Source: Planctomycetota bacterium | GTDB taxonomy: Bacteria; Planctomycetota; Planctomycetia; Pirellulales; Pirellulaceae | Assembly (NCBI GenBank): GCA_026692905.1 | Contig: JAPLNL010000016.1 | Coordinates: 1-33,839 of the forward strand | Direction: 5' to 3' | DNA: 33,839 nucleotides | Shown: one piece after another, positions 17,409 to 26,092 of the stretch | Layout of the letters: every line of letters starts with the position of its first letter | Position numbering within the stretch: position 1 is the first letter of the stretch | The notes under the pieces: generated by a model | What the model saw: only the letters and a program-made list of their open reading frames with translations | What the model was told of the DNA's origin: nothing | Databases searched by the model: none | Made by a program: the position numbers and the translations under genes

Positions 17409-19616
17409 TCACCCACGTGACCTCACGACCAGCGTATTACCTTGAACGCTGACGACTTCGACTTCGGTGTCCTCGCTGATCCAATCCCCCTGGCTCGCAA
17501 CACTGAAAATTCGGTCCCCGATCGATGCCTTACCGGATGGATTGCAACGCGACAAGGTCGTACCATGCCAGCCGACAAACGTCCGAAGCTCATCTACGGC
17601 ATGTTCCATTTCCGCCAAATCGCGATCGGTCTTGGGCGGTTGCAGTGCAAACCAGCGAACCATAGGTAGGTTTGCTAATTGTTTGCGAAAGAGAATCGCG
17701 GTGACAAACAAGCCTACGATAACCAAACCAAATTGGCCAACAGCTTGACTTGTCCGCTTCCACTGATATTCGTTCGTTGGTAGGACGAACGTTTGACCAG
17801 CAAGCAGCAAACCGACCGCAAGCATGATCAGTCCGGTAACGCCAAAGACTCCGAAGCCGGGCAAGATAAACATCTCAGCGGCCAAGCAAACCATCCCTCC
17901 CAAAATAAGCAGTATCTCCAACCACTCGACCGTTCCTTGGAAGAGATGGATCCAAAAGAATAGCAAAAAGCACACTGCGGAAAGGACACCAGCAACTCCG
18001 ATACCTGGCGTACTCAACTCCGCGCTCAGTGAGATGATTCCAACCATAAAAAGCAACATGGATAACCAAGCCTGACCACCCAGCCATTCGACAAACCGTT
18101 CCGTCGCGTTGGTCCTAGATTCAGCTGGTAAGGTATCGATACCAAATTTAAGCCCAACCGCTTCGAGAGAAACCGGATTGTCGGATGCGAGCCCAACCTC
18201 ATTTGCTTTCGCAAAGGTTAGGCCACCCGAAAAGTCGACTTTGACTCCTTTGTTCCACATGGGAGCAACTGGGTCGTCGACCAACCACTGCGGACTGTTT
18301 AACTGCTTTTGTCCGTCGATGGCGCTGTACTCGAAGATCTCTATCTCCGGACAAATGCAACCGAGCAATTCGCCTTCGGATCGATCCGATGCTTTAGCAA
18401 GGTCCTGCAGACCAAGTTGCTCTCCTCTGCAACTCGCTTCGGAAATGGTGGCCTCACCGGCACCACCGAGCTTGGCATCGGGATGCATCAGGATCACGTC
18501 GCTCGCCAACGGAATCAATGCTGCGTCACCTCGGGCAGCCCCGGCAACATAACTCACGACTTCCGCTTGATCGGCGGGAATGTCGGCAAGATACTTGGCC
18601 AATCGAATACTCGCTGCCAAATTTCCGCCGGGTGAATCGATCTCGACAAGAATCAGATTGGCATTGGACTTACTTCGCCCTTCTTCAATCGCTCGGATCG
18701 TTCGAGTCACCTGTCGGTCGGAAATGATTCCGCGAACATGAACTCGAGTCATGATTCGAGGGCCAGCAAACGTTGGTTTTTCAGTTAAAGGTTTGGTTAG
18801 TTTCAGTACCCTTGCAAGCTGTTCACGATCATTCGCGTTATGGGAAACCCATTTCCAAGTTCGCAGTTCCTGACCAACAAAAATGGCCATCTGGTTCGTG
18901 ATGGTCTTTTGTTCCCAGCTCAATACCTTGCCCGTTTCAACGTCCTTTGCCAATTCTCCGGACTCGGTTCTCTTGGCAAGCTCAGAAGCGTTCGTGTATG
19001 CGGTTTTCTTGTCCGCTAAAGTTAACTCGATCAGCGATTCCGATGGGTCGAGCAACGACAAGACTCCAGCAGCCGGAAACGTTCGGCGTGTCGAAACATC
19101 CAGGTAGGACTGACGAACGGTTGCATCAAGATTCGGCTCATCGATTCCCGCGCGACCGATCTCAGCCAACGGTGCGATCGCTATTTCCTCACAACTTAAG
19201 GCCACCAAAACAGCATGCCCACAGATTGAGTTGGGAAGGTAAGCGACGCTTCGAATGCGGCTCCCCTTCGGCCCACTCAACCAACGAGCCAAACTCAAGG
19301 CCCTCACGAAATCCGTTCCTCGGCCGATCGTCGCATCTTTGGCAGGGTTTGTCGTTTCTTGTTTCGAACCAAACTCCAACACGACAGTTGGACGCTCATT
19401 TCCTGTCGTTCGACTGCCAATACGGTCCAACGTTTGGATGAGACGATCTTCGCTGGCCGCGCTCAACGGGAATTCGAGCGGCACGAGAGTCGCGCCTGTG
19501 TTTTCAAAAGACTTTGCACCATCATTTGCCTGAAAACCCATCGCAACCGAGGCCACAATGCACCAAGCTAGCATCATTGGGATGATGGGAGTCTGAGTTC
19601 GCAAGGAAATACACAT
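17409..19616 (-). CDS. NfeD-family membrane protein with two ClpP-fold domains
   Basis: 735 residues from ATG 19616, chosen for aagaagaa upstream; the frame is open to 19646. Numbers below count from 19646. A signal sequence (about 19-40) leads to a first ClpP/crotonase-like domain (about 60-240) with SVAYLPNSICGHAVLVALSC. A second domain (about 300-440) has VEIDSPGGNLAASIRLA and VSYVAGAARGDAALIPLASD. Four to five hydrophobic helices follow (about 526-655), then a C-terminal NfeD OB-fold domain (LSRCNPSGKASIGDRIFSV). NfeD proteins act with stomatins at the membrane. Compared with planctomycete homologues as I remember them, the position of the catalytic Ser reads Gly in both protease-like domains, so activity is doubtful. 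Confidence 0.85.
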   Translation of the reverse strand: MCISLRTQTPIIPMMLAWCIVASVAMGFQANDGAKSFENTGATLVPLEFPLSAASEDRLIQTLDRIGSRTTGNERPTVVLEFGSKQETTNPAKDATIGRGTDFVRALSLARWLSGPKGSRIRSVAYLPNSICGHAVLVALSCEEIAIAPLAEIGRAGIDEPNLDATVRQSYLDVSTRRTFPAAGVLSLLDPSESLIELTLADKKTAYTNASELAKRTESGELAKDVETGKVLSWEQKTITNQMAIFVGQELRTWKWVSHNANDREQLARVLKLTKPLTEKPTFAGPRIMTRVHVRGIISDRQVTRTIRAIEEGRSKSNANLILVEIDSPGGNLAASIRLAKYLADIPADQAEVVSYVAGAARGDAALIPLASDVILMHPDAKLGGAGEATISEASCRGEQLGLQDLAKASDRSEGELLGCICPEIEIFEYSAIDGQKQLNSPQWLVDDPVAPMWNKGVKVDFSGGLTFAKANEVGLASDNPVSLEAVGLKFGIDTLPAESRTNATERFVEWLGGQAWLSMLLFMVGIISLSAELSTPGIGVAGVLSAVCFLLFFWIHLFQGTVEWLEILLILGGMVCLAAEMFILPGFGVFGVTGLIMLAVGLLLAGQTFVLPTNEYQWKRTSQAVGQFGLVIVGLFVTAILFRKQLANLPMVRWFALQPPKTDRDLAEMEHAVDELRTFVGWHGTTLSRCNPSGKASIGDRIFSVASQGDWISEDTEVEVVSVQGNTLVVRSRG

Positions 19617-20139
19617 GGTTCTTCTTTTGGACGAAGTAAGCAGCAAAATCGGTATTGGACCATTGCCATTCGTAGCCTTTGGCCGAATCTTGATTTTAAC
19701 ATTATTACAGCAGGACCCGCAAACATTCCATTTAGGCGGGTATTGTTAGGGAAATTGCCGATATCCGAGCGATTCGGTTAGACAGCCTTATCTGTAGCGA
19801 AAGTCGTCAAGACTTTCGGCTGCATTGCGTAAACCACCGAAACTCTTGACGAGTTTCGCTACAAAATGCTTCACTGCGTTCCTTTCGGGTAAACACACTC
19901 GATTGGTCAATGGAAAATCGCTCAGCAAAGGAACCGATCAACCAAGAGCGACGAGAGCTTCTCCAATCACACCTCTTTTTTCGTCTTTTCTCGTTTCTTT
20001 CGGCAATCAAGATGGATCATCCGTGTTGCCGAAAAGAACAAAACAACCAAAAAAGAAGACGTCTTATGAGCTTAAATCATCTCGCTAGAAATCTCTTTGC
20101 ATAAATGTGTCTCCGAACCCAATACAGGTTGCATCATCA
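19617..20139. other. 523-base gap between divergent genes
   Basis: The gap separates the NfeD-like gene from crcB and should hold both promoters. It contains the inverted repeat at 19793-19863. No gene is convincing: the open frames on both strands are Arg/Ser-rich and without family features. I looked for a fluoride riboswitch ahead of crcB and did not find one. Confidence 0.6.
19793..19863. repeat. 27-bp inverted repeat with internal hairpins
   Basis: The left arm at 19793-19819 begins tgtagcgaaagtc and the right arm at 19837-19863 ends gagtttcgctaca. They match at 25 of 27 positions when opposed. Each arm also has its own hairpin (gaaagtc/gactttc on the left, gaaactc/gagtttc on the right). 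The two mismatches between arms are exactly the positions that pair inside each arm, so both internal stems stay intact. Confidence 0.85.
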
Positions 20140-20538
20140 ATGAACTCGTTCACAGCATTTTTTACTCATCCCGTCGTTTTGATTGGAGCAGGAGGCGCCT
20201 TGGGCAGCAACTTGCGTTACGGCATTGGACATTTGCTCAGCGAGGTGGCAATTCCGATTCCGCTCCCAATAGCGACGACGATCATCAACATCTGCGGTTC
20301 CCTGATTTTGGGATGCGTCGCAGGTTCCGTCGCCGATCGAACGCAATCCACTTACCTTTTGCTAGGCGTAGGGCTTTGTGGCGGGTTCACTACCTTCTCC
20401 ACTTTTTCACTTGAACTCGTAGAGCAACTGCAGAGCGGTAAGTTCGGATTGGCGTTCGTTGAGTGCGTACTGAACGTTGTGCTAGGAAGTGCTGCGCTTT
20501 ACTTAGGGCTCATGCTATGCCAATGCAAATCGCAGTGA
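20140..20538 (+). CDS. crcB: CrcB/Fluc fluoride ion channel
   Basis: 132 residues from ATG 20140, after caggtt; GTG 20107 would add eleven. Four hydrophobic helices fit the Fluc channel, which exports fluoride and works as a dual-topology dimer. Signature motifs are present: GAGGALGSNLRYGIGHLL in helix 1, ATTIINICGSLILGCVAG in helix 2, LGVGLCGGFTTFSTFSLE in helix 3 (the GxTTFSTF motif that lines the pore), and a final helix LNVVLGSAALYLG. The conserved pore Asn in INICGS is present. The TGA stop lies inside the first unit of a tandem repeat, so the last residues (CKSQ) are encoded by repeat-like sequence. It is convergent with tadC. Confidence 0.95.
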   Translation: MNSFTAFFTHPVVLIGAGGALGSNLRYGIGHLLSEVAIPIPLPIATTIINICGSLILGCVAGSVADRTQSTYLLLGVGLCGGFTTFSTFSLELVEQLQSGKFGLAFVECVLNVVLGSAALYLGLMLCQCKSQ

Positions 20539-20614
20539 AAAATCGCAGTGAAAAACCGCAGTGAAAAACCGCAGTGAAAAACCGCAGTGAAAAACCGCAG
20601 TGAAAAATCGCAGT
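20531..20614. repeat. 13-bp tandem repeat array, six units plus partial
   Basis: The unit cgcagtgaaaaa(c/t) begins at 20531, 20544, 20557, 20570, 20583, 20596 and, in part, 20609. Every step is 13 bases, and the only difference between units is c or t at the end. The array starts within the crcB stop codon region and ends ten bases before the tadC stop. It is not a CRISPR: there are no spacers. Slippage-generated repeats are the simplest explanation. Confidence 0.9.
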
Positions 20615-20622
20615 CTACTAGT

Positions 20623-21591
20623 CTATTTCCCCTGCATCGCGGGGAACATCTCTCTCACCATCTGAATGGCTGCTGGACCGACGAGAACGACAAAAACGCC
20701 CGGGAAAATAAATAGCACCAACGGAAATATCAACTTCACGGCGGTCTTTGCGGCTTTTTCTTCCGCGATCTGTTGCCGCTTGATTCGCATCGATTCGCTC
20801 TGCACTCGCAACGCTTGTGCCACCCCCGATCCAAACTTGTCCGCTTGAATCAAAAGCGAAGCCAGCGTCCGGAGATCCTCAACGCCGGTTCGATAACCAA
20901 GATCCTGCAAGACACTAGCGCGAGCCCGGCCCATTTGAAGATGCAAGGTACTCAATTGCAATTCATCCGAAAGCACGCGATACGACGATTGCATCTCGTC
21001 CGAAACTTTCTTGATCCCTTGGTCCAAGCCCAAGCCAGCTTCAACACTAACGACCAGCAAGTCCAAGGCATCAGGCAAACCAAGCGTTATCTGCTTCTTT
21101 CGACGTGAACGCATGAAGTCCAACGCCATCTCGGGAAGGAAAAAGGCAATACCGCCACCAAGCACTGCCCTTAACATTACGGCCGATCCCAAACCCATTG
21201 TGAGCGCTGTTGTTCCACCTGCCAGAAATAGCCCCCCAATCGCGACCATCACTTTTACCGTCAAAAAAATACCGCTTGCTCCTTCGGTACGAAATCCCGC
21301 TTCCGCAAGTCTCGATTTTAACTTGCTCACTTCCGCTTCGTTTTTCGGCTGTAAGTGCTTCGCAACAGCCGGTGACGCTTGTTCCAAAACCCTCGAGAAC
21401 ATCTCCTTCCTTGATTCCTTGGCATCAGCTACCTTTCGCATCGAGGAGTTCATCATGTCGAGGCGACTTTCGGCGACCCCTTGCTCATCCCGATTAAAGA
21501 AATCGATAGCAAACCAGGCAAACGAAACCACTGCCAAGAATACAGTCACAGAAACAACCAGTCGAAGATCGATAGCAGCCAGGATCAACAC
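20623..21591 (-). CDS. tadC: TadC, type II/IV-pilus F-family inner membrane protein
   Basis: 322 residues from GTG 21591. An N-terminal membrane helix (LRLVVSVTVFLAVVSFAWFA) precedes a cytoplasmic segment, then a helix pair, the T2SSF domain with LGLPDALDLLVVSVEAGLGL and a conserved QLSTLHLQMGRARASVLQDL stretch, and a C-terminal helix (LIFPLVLFIFPGVFVVLVGP). This is the layout of TadC, the membrane partner of the TadA ATPase in Flp pilus assembly. It is the last gene of the minus-strand order cpaF, tadB, tadC, separated from tadB by about 180 bases containing a palindromic repeat, whereas tadB and cpaF nearly touch. No Flp pilin or prepilin peptidase lies in the window. Confidence 0.92.
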   Translation of the reverse strand: MLILAAIDLRLVVSVTVFLAVVSFAWFAIDFFNRDEQGVAESRLDMMNSSMRKVADAKESRKEMFSRVLEQASPAVAKHLQPKNEAEVSKLKSRLAEAGFRTEGASGIFLTVKVMVAIGGLFLAGGTTALTMGLGSAVMLRAVLGGGIAFFLPEMALDFMRSRRKKQITLGLPDALDLLVVSVEAGLGLDQGIKKVSDEMQSSYRVLSDELQLSTLHLQMGRARASVLQDLGYRTGVEDLRTLASLLIQADKFGSGVAQALRVQSESMRIKRQQIAEEKAAKTAVKLIFPLVLFIFPGVFVVLVGPAAIQMVREMFPAMQGK

Positions 21592-21662
21592 AGTTTCGTT
21601 CCTACGTGAATAATAAGGAGTAAGTGGTAAGTTATAAGGGGCATTAAAGTTGCTATCGCAAC

Positions 21663-21725
21663 AATTAGCCGAAGGGCGCTAGCCCCGGTTTTAGGATATG
21701 CAACCGCCGCTAAATCGCTGCGGTT
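21663..21725. repeat. palindromic repeats inside the tad operon
   Basis: The stretch from 21663 holds gccgaagggcgctagccccgg and, after a short spacer, aaccgccgc (21702-21710) opposite gctgcggtt (21717-21725), which form a hairpin. It lies between tadB and tadC and could lower readthrough or stabilise the upstream mRNA. This class of repeat is common in planctomycete intergenic DNA. Confidence 0.6.
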
Positions 21726-21772
21726 TATTTGATCGACAGGCCCCATAAGCGAGGGGCAAGGAATCCCTCGCT

Positions 21773-22738
21773 CTATACTTTGATGTCGATGATTTTTCGA
21801 ATGACTAGCGCGCCCAAGAACTGCATGACAATCGCACCTCCTAAGAGCCATTGCCCCATTGGATCCGTGAACAGTTTCATGATATATTCTCGGTTCAAAA
21901 ACATCATGGCGGTAAACAGACCTGGTGGTAGTGCCAACAGCACAATACCGGACAATCTACCTTCACCAGTCAACGCTTGGATCTGTCCTGCAAGCCGGTA
22001 ACGCGCGCGAACAAGATTGCCGATCTTGTCCAAGATTTCTGCCAAGTCACCACCGGTTTGACGCTGCAGAATCACCGCCGTCGCAAAAAATCGCAAGTCC
22101 AAGTTGGGAATCCGCTGCGTCATCGATTCGAGGGACTGTTCCAATGAAACACCAAAGTTTTGCTCTTCGAAACATCGTCCGAATTCACGTGCCAATGGAT
22201 CCGGCATCTCCTCCGCAATCAACCCAAATCCAGCGCCGAGAGAGTGCCCTGCACGCAGAGATCGACTCAGCATCTCAAGAGCTTCAGGTAACTGCTGATT
22301 AAACTTGCTGATCCTTCTCTTCTTCAAAATGCTGACCCAGAAGAAAGGCAAAAAGAACAAAATGATCCCAGCTACCGGGGCAATAAACCAAGGAATCGGT
22401 GCGAACAAACATCCAATCGCTCCAACTCCGGACATCCCCAAGCACATCAAAGAGAACTTGCTCAGGGGCATTTTGATGCCCGCCTGCTCCAACATGACCT
22501 TCATGTTGAATTGACGAGTCATCCACTGCTCAAGCACATTAGTGGTGCCCTCTAACGGATTTCGAAATGTTAAAGCATCGGGATCGACACCATCAATGTC
22601 TTTTCGGCTTTTGGCTGTCAACGTCGACAATCGGTCTTCAGCAACCGACGCTTCATCACCGCGAACCATGACCGCAACGGCGCCGATGATCGCAGCCACA
22701 CAGATGCCGACCGACCCTGCAATTATCAATACCATCAT
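21773..22738 (-). CDS. tadB: TadB, type II/IV-pilus F-family inner membrane protein
   Basis: 321 residues from ATG 22738. The N-terminal helix MMVLIIAGSVGICVAAIIGA is followed by two more helices (about 95-140, FSLMCLGMSGVGAIGCLFAPI and APVAGIILFFLPFFW), the T2SSF domain (LPEALEMLSRSLRAGHSLGA, LEQSLESMTQRIPNLDLRF) and C-terminal helices (GIVLLALPPGLFTAMMFL, WLLGGAIVMQFLGALVI). It pairs with TadC to form the inner-membrane platform of a Flp pilus. Its start lies four bases after the stop of cpaF, so the two are probably translated from one message. Confidence 0.92.
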   Translation of the reverse strand: MMVLIIAGSVGICVAAIIGAVAVMVRGDEASVAEDRLSTLTAKSRKDIDGVDPDALTFRNPLEGTTNVLEQWMTRQFNMKVMLEQAGIKMPLSKFSLMCLGMSGVGAIGCLFAPIPWFIAPVAGIILFFLPFFWVSILKKRRISKFNQQLPEALEMLSRSLRAGHSLGAGFGLIAEEMPDPLAREFGRCFEEQNFGVSLEQSLESMTQRIPNLDLRFFATAVILQRQTGGDLAEILDKIGNLVRARYRLAGQIQALTGEGRLSGIVLLALPPGLFTAMMFLNREYIMKLFTDPMGQWLLGGAIVMQFLGALVIRKIIDIKV

Positions 22739-22742
22739 CGCG

Positions 22743-24065
22743 CTAAGCCCTCATCATAATCCGTTGGCGAAATGCACTTGCTGGCAATCGAATACCAGCG
22801 GATTCCAAGCGGGGCATGAATGATGGACGAACGCCCGTCGCCTCAAAATAACCATGAGCCTTGCCGCTTTCATCGACCCCTTCTTGCACGAATCGGTAGA
22901 TGTCTTGCAACACAACGGTGTCTTGCTCCATTCCTTGTACTTCGGTGATATTCATCACACGTCGCGGACCGCCTTGAAGTCGGTTGGCTTGAATGATCAC
23001 GTCGACAGCCCCAGCAACTTGCTGCCGAATCGCCTTGATCGGTAAATCGTATCCGGCCATCATGACCAGCGTTTCAAGACGAGCAATCGCGTCTCGCGGC
23101 GAATTGGAGTGCACCGTCGTCATCGAGCCGTCGTGACCCGTGTTCATCGCTTGCAACATATCCAGCGTCTCACCTCCACGGCATTCACCAATGATGATGC
23201 GCTCGGGCCGCATTCTTAATGCATTCCGAACGAGATCGGTCGCCGTAATCGCGCCGGTCCCTTCGATGTTGGACGGCCGTGTTTCCAGCCGCACTACGTG
23301 CTCTTGTTGAAGCTGCAACTCCGCCGCATCCTCGATCGTAACCACGCGCTGGTCGTTCTGAATAAAACTGCTCAATGTGTTCAGCAGTGTCGTCTTTCCA
23401 GAGCCCGTACCACCACTGATGATGATGTTCAAACGGGCTTTGATGCATCCCTCGAGCAACATCACCATCTCGGGTGTAAACGCCTTGAAATTGAGCAGAC
23501 CCTCGAGCTTAACCGGATTCGAACCAAAGCGTCGAATCGATACGCAGGCCCCATCCAAAGCCAACGGTGGGATAATCGCGTTGACTCGCGAACCATCCTC
23601 CAGTCGAGCATCCACCATCGGACAAGTTTCATCCACACGGCGTCCAACCTTGGAAACGATTCGGTCAATGATCTGCATCAAGTGGGCGTTGTCTCGGAAC
23701 TCCACTTCGGTCTTGACCAGCTGACCGCGACGCTCAACGAAGATGTTCTTGGGGCCGTTGATTAGAATGTCGCTGATCGATGGGTCTTTGAGAAGAAATT
23801 CGAGCGGTCCAAGACCTAACGTTTCATCGAGCACTTCGTCGACAAGTTTGTCTCGCTCTGAGCGATTCAGAAAAGTGTTTTCGCTGTCGCATAAGTGCTC
23901 GACAACTAATCGAATCTCCCTGCGAAAAGATTCCCCTTTGAGGTCACCAACCCGAGACAAGTCGATCTTGTCGACTAGCCGTTGGTGCATCCGACGCTTG
24001 ATGATCTCAAACTCTTCTTGTTTGGATTGGTCTGAGGTTCGTGGGCTGGTACTGACTGGTTTCAT
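22743..24065 (-). CDS. cpaF: CpaF/TadA-type pilus assembly ATPase
   Basis: 440 residues from ATG 24065, preferred because aggaag lies just upstream. The open frame extends to TTG 24113, which overlaps the HAD gene stop and is less likely. The secretion-ATPase signature is clear: Walker A GGTGSGKTT at about 218-226, preceded by the ISDILINGPKNIFVERRGQL N-domain segment and followed by the Asp-box VVTIEDAAELQLQQEHVVRL, the Walker B region MRPERIIIGECRGGETLDML and the His box NTGHDGSMTTVHSNSPRDAI. This powers Flp/Tad pilus assembly. Genes cpaF, tadB and tadC form one unit, with the phosphatase gene 44 bases upstream. Confidence 0.95.
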   Translation of the reverse strand: MKPVSTSPRTSDQSKQEEFEIIKRRMHQRLVDKIDLSRVGDLKGESFRREIRLVVEHLCDSENTFLNRSERDKLVDEVLDETLGLGPLEFLLKDPSISDILINGPKNIFVERRGQLVKTEVEFRDNAHLMQIIDRIVSKVGRRVDETCPMVDARLEDGSRVNAIIPPLALDGACVSIRRFGSNPVKLEGLLNFKAFTPEMVMLLEGCIKARLNIIISGGTGSGKTTLLNTLSSFIQNDQRVVTIEDAAELQLQQEHVVRLETRPSNIEGTGAITATDLVRNALRMRPERIIIGECRGGETLDMLQAMNTGHDGSMTTVHSNSPRDAIARLETLVMMAGYDLPIKAIRQQVAGAVDVIIQANRLQGGPRRVMNITEVQGMEQDTVVLQDIYRFVQEGVDESGKAHGYFEATGVRPSFMPRLESAGIRLPASAFRQRIMMRA

Positions 24066-24109
24066 GGCTTCCTGCACATTCGGACACGGTCCATCACGAG
24101 AACGAAAAA

Positions 24110-24781
24110 TCAAGTTTTCCGTCCAGAGCCGAGCAAGTAGTCTGTCAATTGACCGACATCGCTACAGATCTGCATTGCACCTGCGGCAAGCAGCTCACTC
24201 TCGGGACGAAACCCCCATGTGACTCCAATCGCATGCAAACCGCTTCCAAGTGCAGTTTTCATGTCCGTGTTCGTATCACCGACGTAAGCGATACGATCGA
24301 TATCTACCCCCAATTGCGATACCAACCACTTCGCGCTGGCTGGATCAGGTTTGCGGGGGAACCTATCGGTTTGCCCCAAAACGTAAGCAAAGGGGATGTT
24401 TTCGAAGAAGTGCTGCACGCATCGCTTGGTAAAATCCTCCGCTTTATTCGATAGAACCGATAAACTCACCGATCGGCGATTCAGATTTTTCAAAAGATCG
24501 GTGATCCCTTCGTAGGGTTTAGACTGATTATTCCAGCATTCAGCATACGCGCGCTCAAAGCGCCGCATGCAGTCCGCTCTCAATTCGGGCTTCACTTCGC
24601 ATTCTGGAAGCGCGCGCTGAAACAACATCGCCAAACCATCACCAACCAATTGCTTGTAATCCGAAACCGGATACGTCGGTTTCCCCAACTCCCCGAGCAC
24701 GCGATTGGCCGCTGCGGCAATGTCCTCCAACGAATCGAGCAAAGTGCCATCTAGATCGAATACGACTGCGTCAAAAATCAT
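24110..24781 (-). CDS. HAD-family phosphatase, phosphoglycolate phosphatase-like
   Basis: 223 residues, the usual length for Gph-type HAD enzymes. Motif I is VVFDLDGTLLDS with Asp9 as nucleophile and Asp11 as general acid/base. Motif II is VLSNKAEDF (Ser111), motif III includes KPDP with Lys144, and motif IV is VGDTNTDMKTA (Asp169, Asp173). An alpha-helical cap lies between motifs I and II. The likely substrate is 2-phosphoglycolate or another small phosphate ester; the exact one cannot be read from the sequence. It lies just upstream of cpaF on the same strand, which may be chance. It has its own start and a 123-base gap before the oxidoreductase gene. Confidence 0.93.
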   Translation of the reverse strand: MIFDAVVFDLDGTLLDSLEDIAAAANRVLGELGKPTYPVSDYKQLVGDGLAMLFQRALPECEVKPELRADCMRRFERAYAECWNNQSKPYEGITDLLKNLNRRSVSLSVLSNKAEDFTKRCVQHFFENIPFAYVLGQTDRFPRKPDPASAKWLVSQLGVDIDRIAYVGDTNTDMKTALGSGLHAIGVTWGFRPESELLAAGAMQICSDVGQLTDYLLGSGRKT

Positions 24782-24904
24782 TGTCTGCTTTCCATCGTTC
24801 GTTCGTGTTGCTGATTAAACATGGGGCTGTCACCTCGCTCCTAGGCTCTGACTTAGAACGCACTGATTCCGAGGCTCCGCATCGAGCACGCCTGGATGTA
24901 CTAT

Positions 24905-26092
24905 CTAACCCACTGCATTCTGTTGTTTTGCGATAATATCGTAGAGATCCAGGTCCTGCCTGCCGGCTAACATGGCAAAAAGCTCACGAATATTCCGAAA
25001 TGCCGCCGACAATCCCACCCCAGCCCCATCTTCAATACTGCCACCTCGCAAAACATAGAGGCCAGGTTCTTTCGTCATGAACGACCTTTCGCTCAAAGCA
25101 ATGGCTGGCTTGCCCTCAATCAACTCCGAGGAAAGTTCCACACTTCGGCCTGAAGTGAGCGAAACAACCGCATCACAAACCATTTCGACCGTCGAATCAT
25201 CGTCGCGAAGAAACCGCAATTGATAATTCCCAGCTTCACTGCGTTGAATCTGCTCAACTCCCAAACATTCTACGATCACGATATTGCAATTAGCGGCCTC
25301 GCGGATTGTCGACAAGGCACGCCCAATCCAGGGGCCATCATGTCGACGGTCCGAACGCACAACCCAGGTCAATCGACTGCCGGTAGCTGCTCCAAACTGC
25401 TTGAAGTATTCGGTCGCAAATTGAGCCGCTCGTACCGATTGCCCTACCAAACAAACATGCTTTCCCGCAACCGACTTCGTCTCAAATTTGCGATCGAGTG
25501 GTGTATGCAACAAAAAGGTATCTCGCAGTGCAACCTCTCCGATTGCCAACCCGCCGCCTGGCCCCATGCCAGATTGCTTTTGCACACTGCCTCGACAGTC
25601 GATCACGATATCTGCGCGTGAGACCCATGGGCCACGATGCCGACCTTCGACGAGAATCCGGAACTCGTCATTGCATCGCTCCTGTCGCTCAATCTCATCG
25701 GTCACAAACGTCCGGCAACGAGACACGTCGACGACTGGACTCAGAAAGTGAATGTCATCAAAGAGCAAGTCCGTTTTCGCTAACGGCAAAAGATATTCCT
25801 CTGCAAAGCTCCTGCCCGTATACACATCGCCTGCGAACCGCCTGACATATTCAGGATTTTGCGATGCGATCGCAGCATGCCCCATCGAGGTCGTGCATTC
25901 GCCAACCGTCACGGCTAATGGCCGATCGTGCCAATCCAACAATCGATGCGCAACGCGGCGCTGCTCAAAGATCGACACAAAGTAGCCCAAGAATCGACCA
26001 TAAATCGCCGCCTCAAGCCCAACCGGCCCCCCGCCGATGACTGCGATTGTAGCGGGTGTTTCAACCTCAGGGTCCCATTCAAGTTCAATCAC
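24905..26092 (-). CDS. FAD/NAD(P)-binding oxidoreductase of unknown substrate
   Basis: 395 residues from GTG 26092. The N-terminal dinucleotide-binding fold has TIAVIGGGPVGLEAAIYGRF (about 15-34, GxGxxG type), then EQRRV with an acidic residue at the end of strand 2. A second nucleotide-binding segment reads GKHVCLVGQSVRAAQFATEY in the middle. The C-terminus, LYVLRGGSIEDGAGVGLSAAF, is the usual FAD-binding helix region. It resembles thioredoxin reductase-like or monooxygenase-type flavoproteins but lacks a CxxC redox pair, so the electron acceptor is unknown. The GTG start overlaps the TGA of the upstream secreted-protein gene by four bases (GTGA), so the two are translationally coupled. Confidence 0.8.
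   Translation of the reverse strand: MIELEWDPEVETPATIAVIGGGPVGLEAAIYGRFLGYFVSIFEQRRVAHRLLDWHDRPLAVTVGECTTSMGHAAIASQNPEYVRRFAGDVYTGRSFAEEYLLPLAKTDLLFDDIHFLSPVVDVSRCRTFVTDEIERQERCNDEFRILVEGRHRGPWVSRADIVIDCRGSVQKQSGMGPGGGLAIGEVALRDTFLLHTPLDRKFETKSVAGKHVCLVGQSVRAAQFATEYFKQFGAATGSRLTWVVRSDRRHDGPWIGRALSTIREAANCNIVIVECLGVEQIQRSEAGNYQLRFLRDDDSTVEMVCDAVVSLTSGRSVELSSELIEGKPAIALSERSFMTKEPGLYVLRGGSIEDGAGVGLSAAFRNIRELFAMLAGRQDLDLYDIIAKQQNAVG

Noticed and set aside
20000-20139. Possible fluoride riboswitch upstream of crcB
   Set aside because: The conserved crcB-motif sequence and pseudoknot pattern are not visible in the bases before the start.
20531-20614. CRISPR array
   Set aside because: The 13-base units are contiguous with no spacers and lie next to no cas gene.
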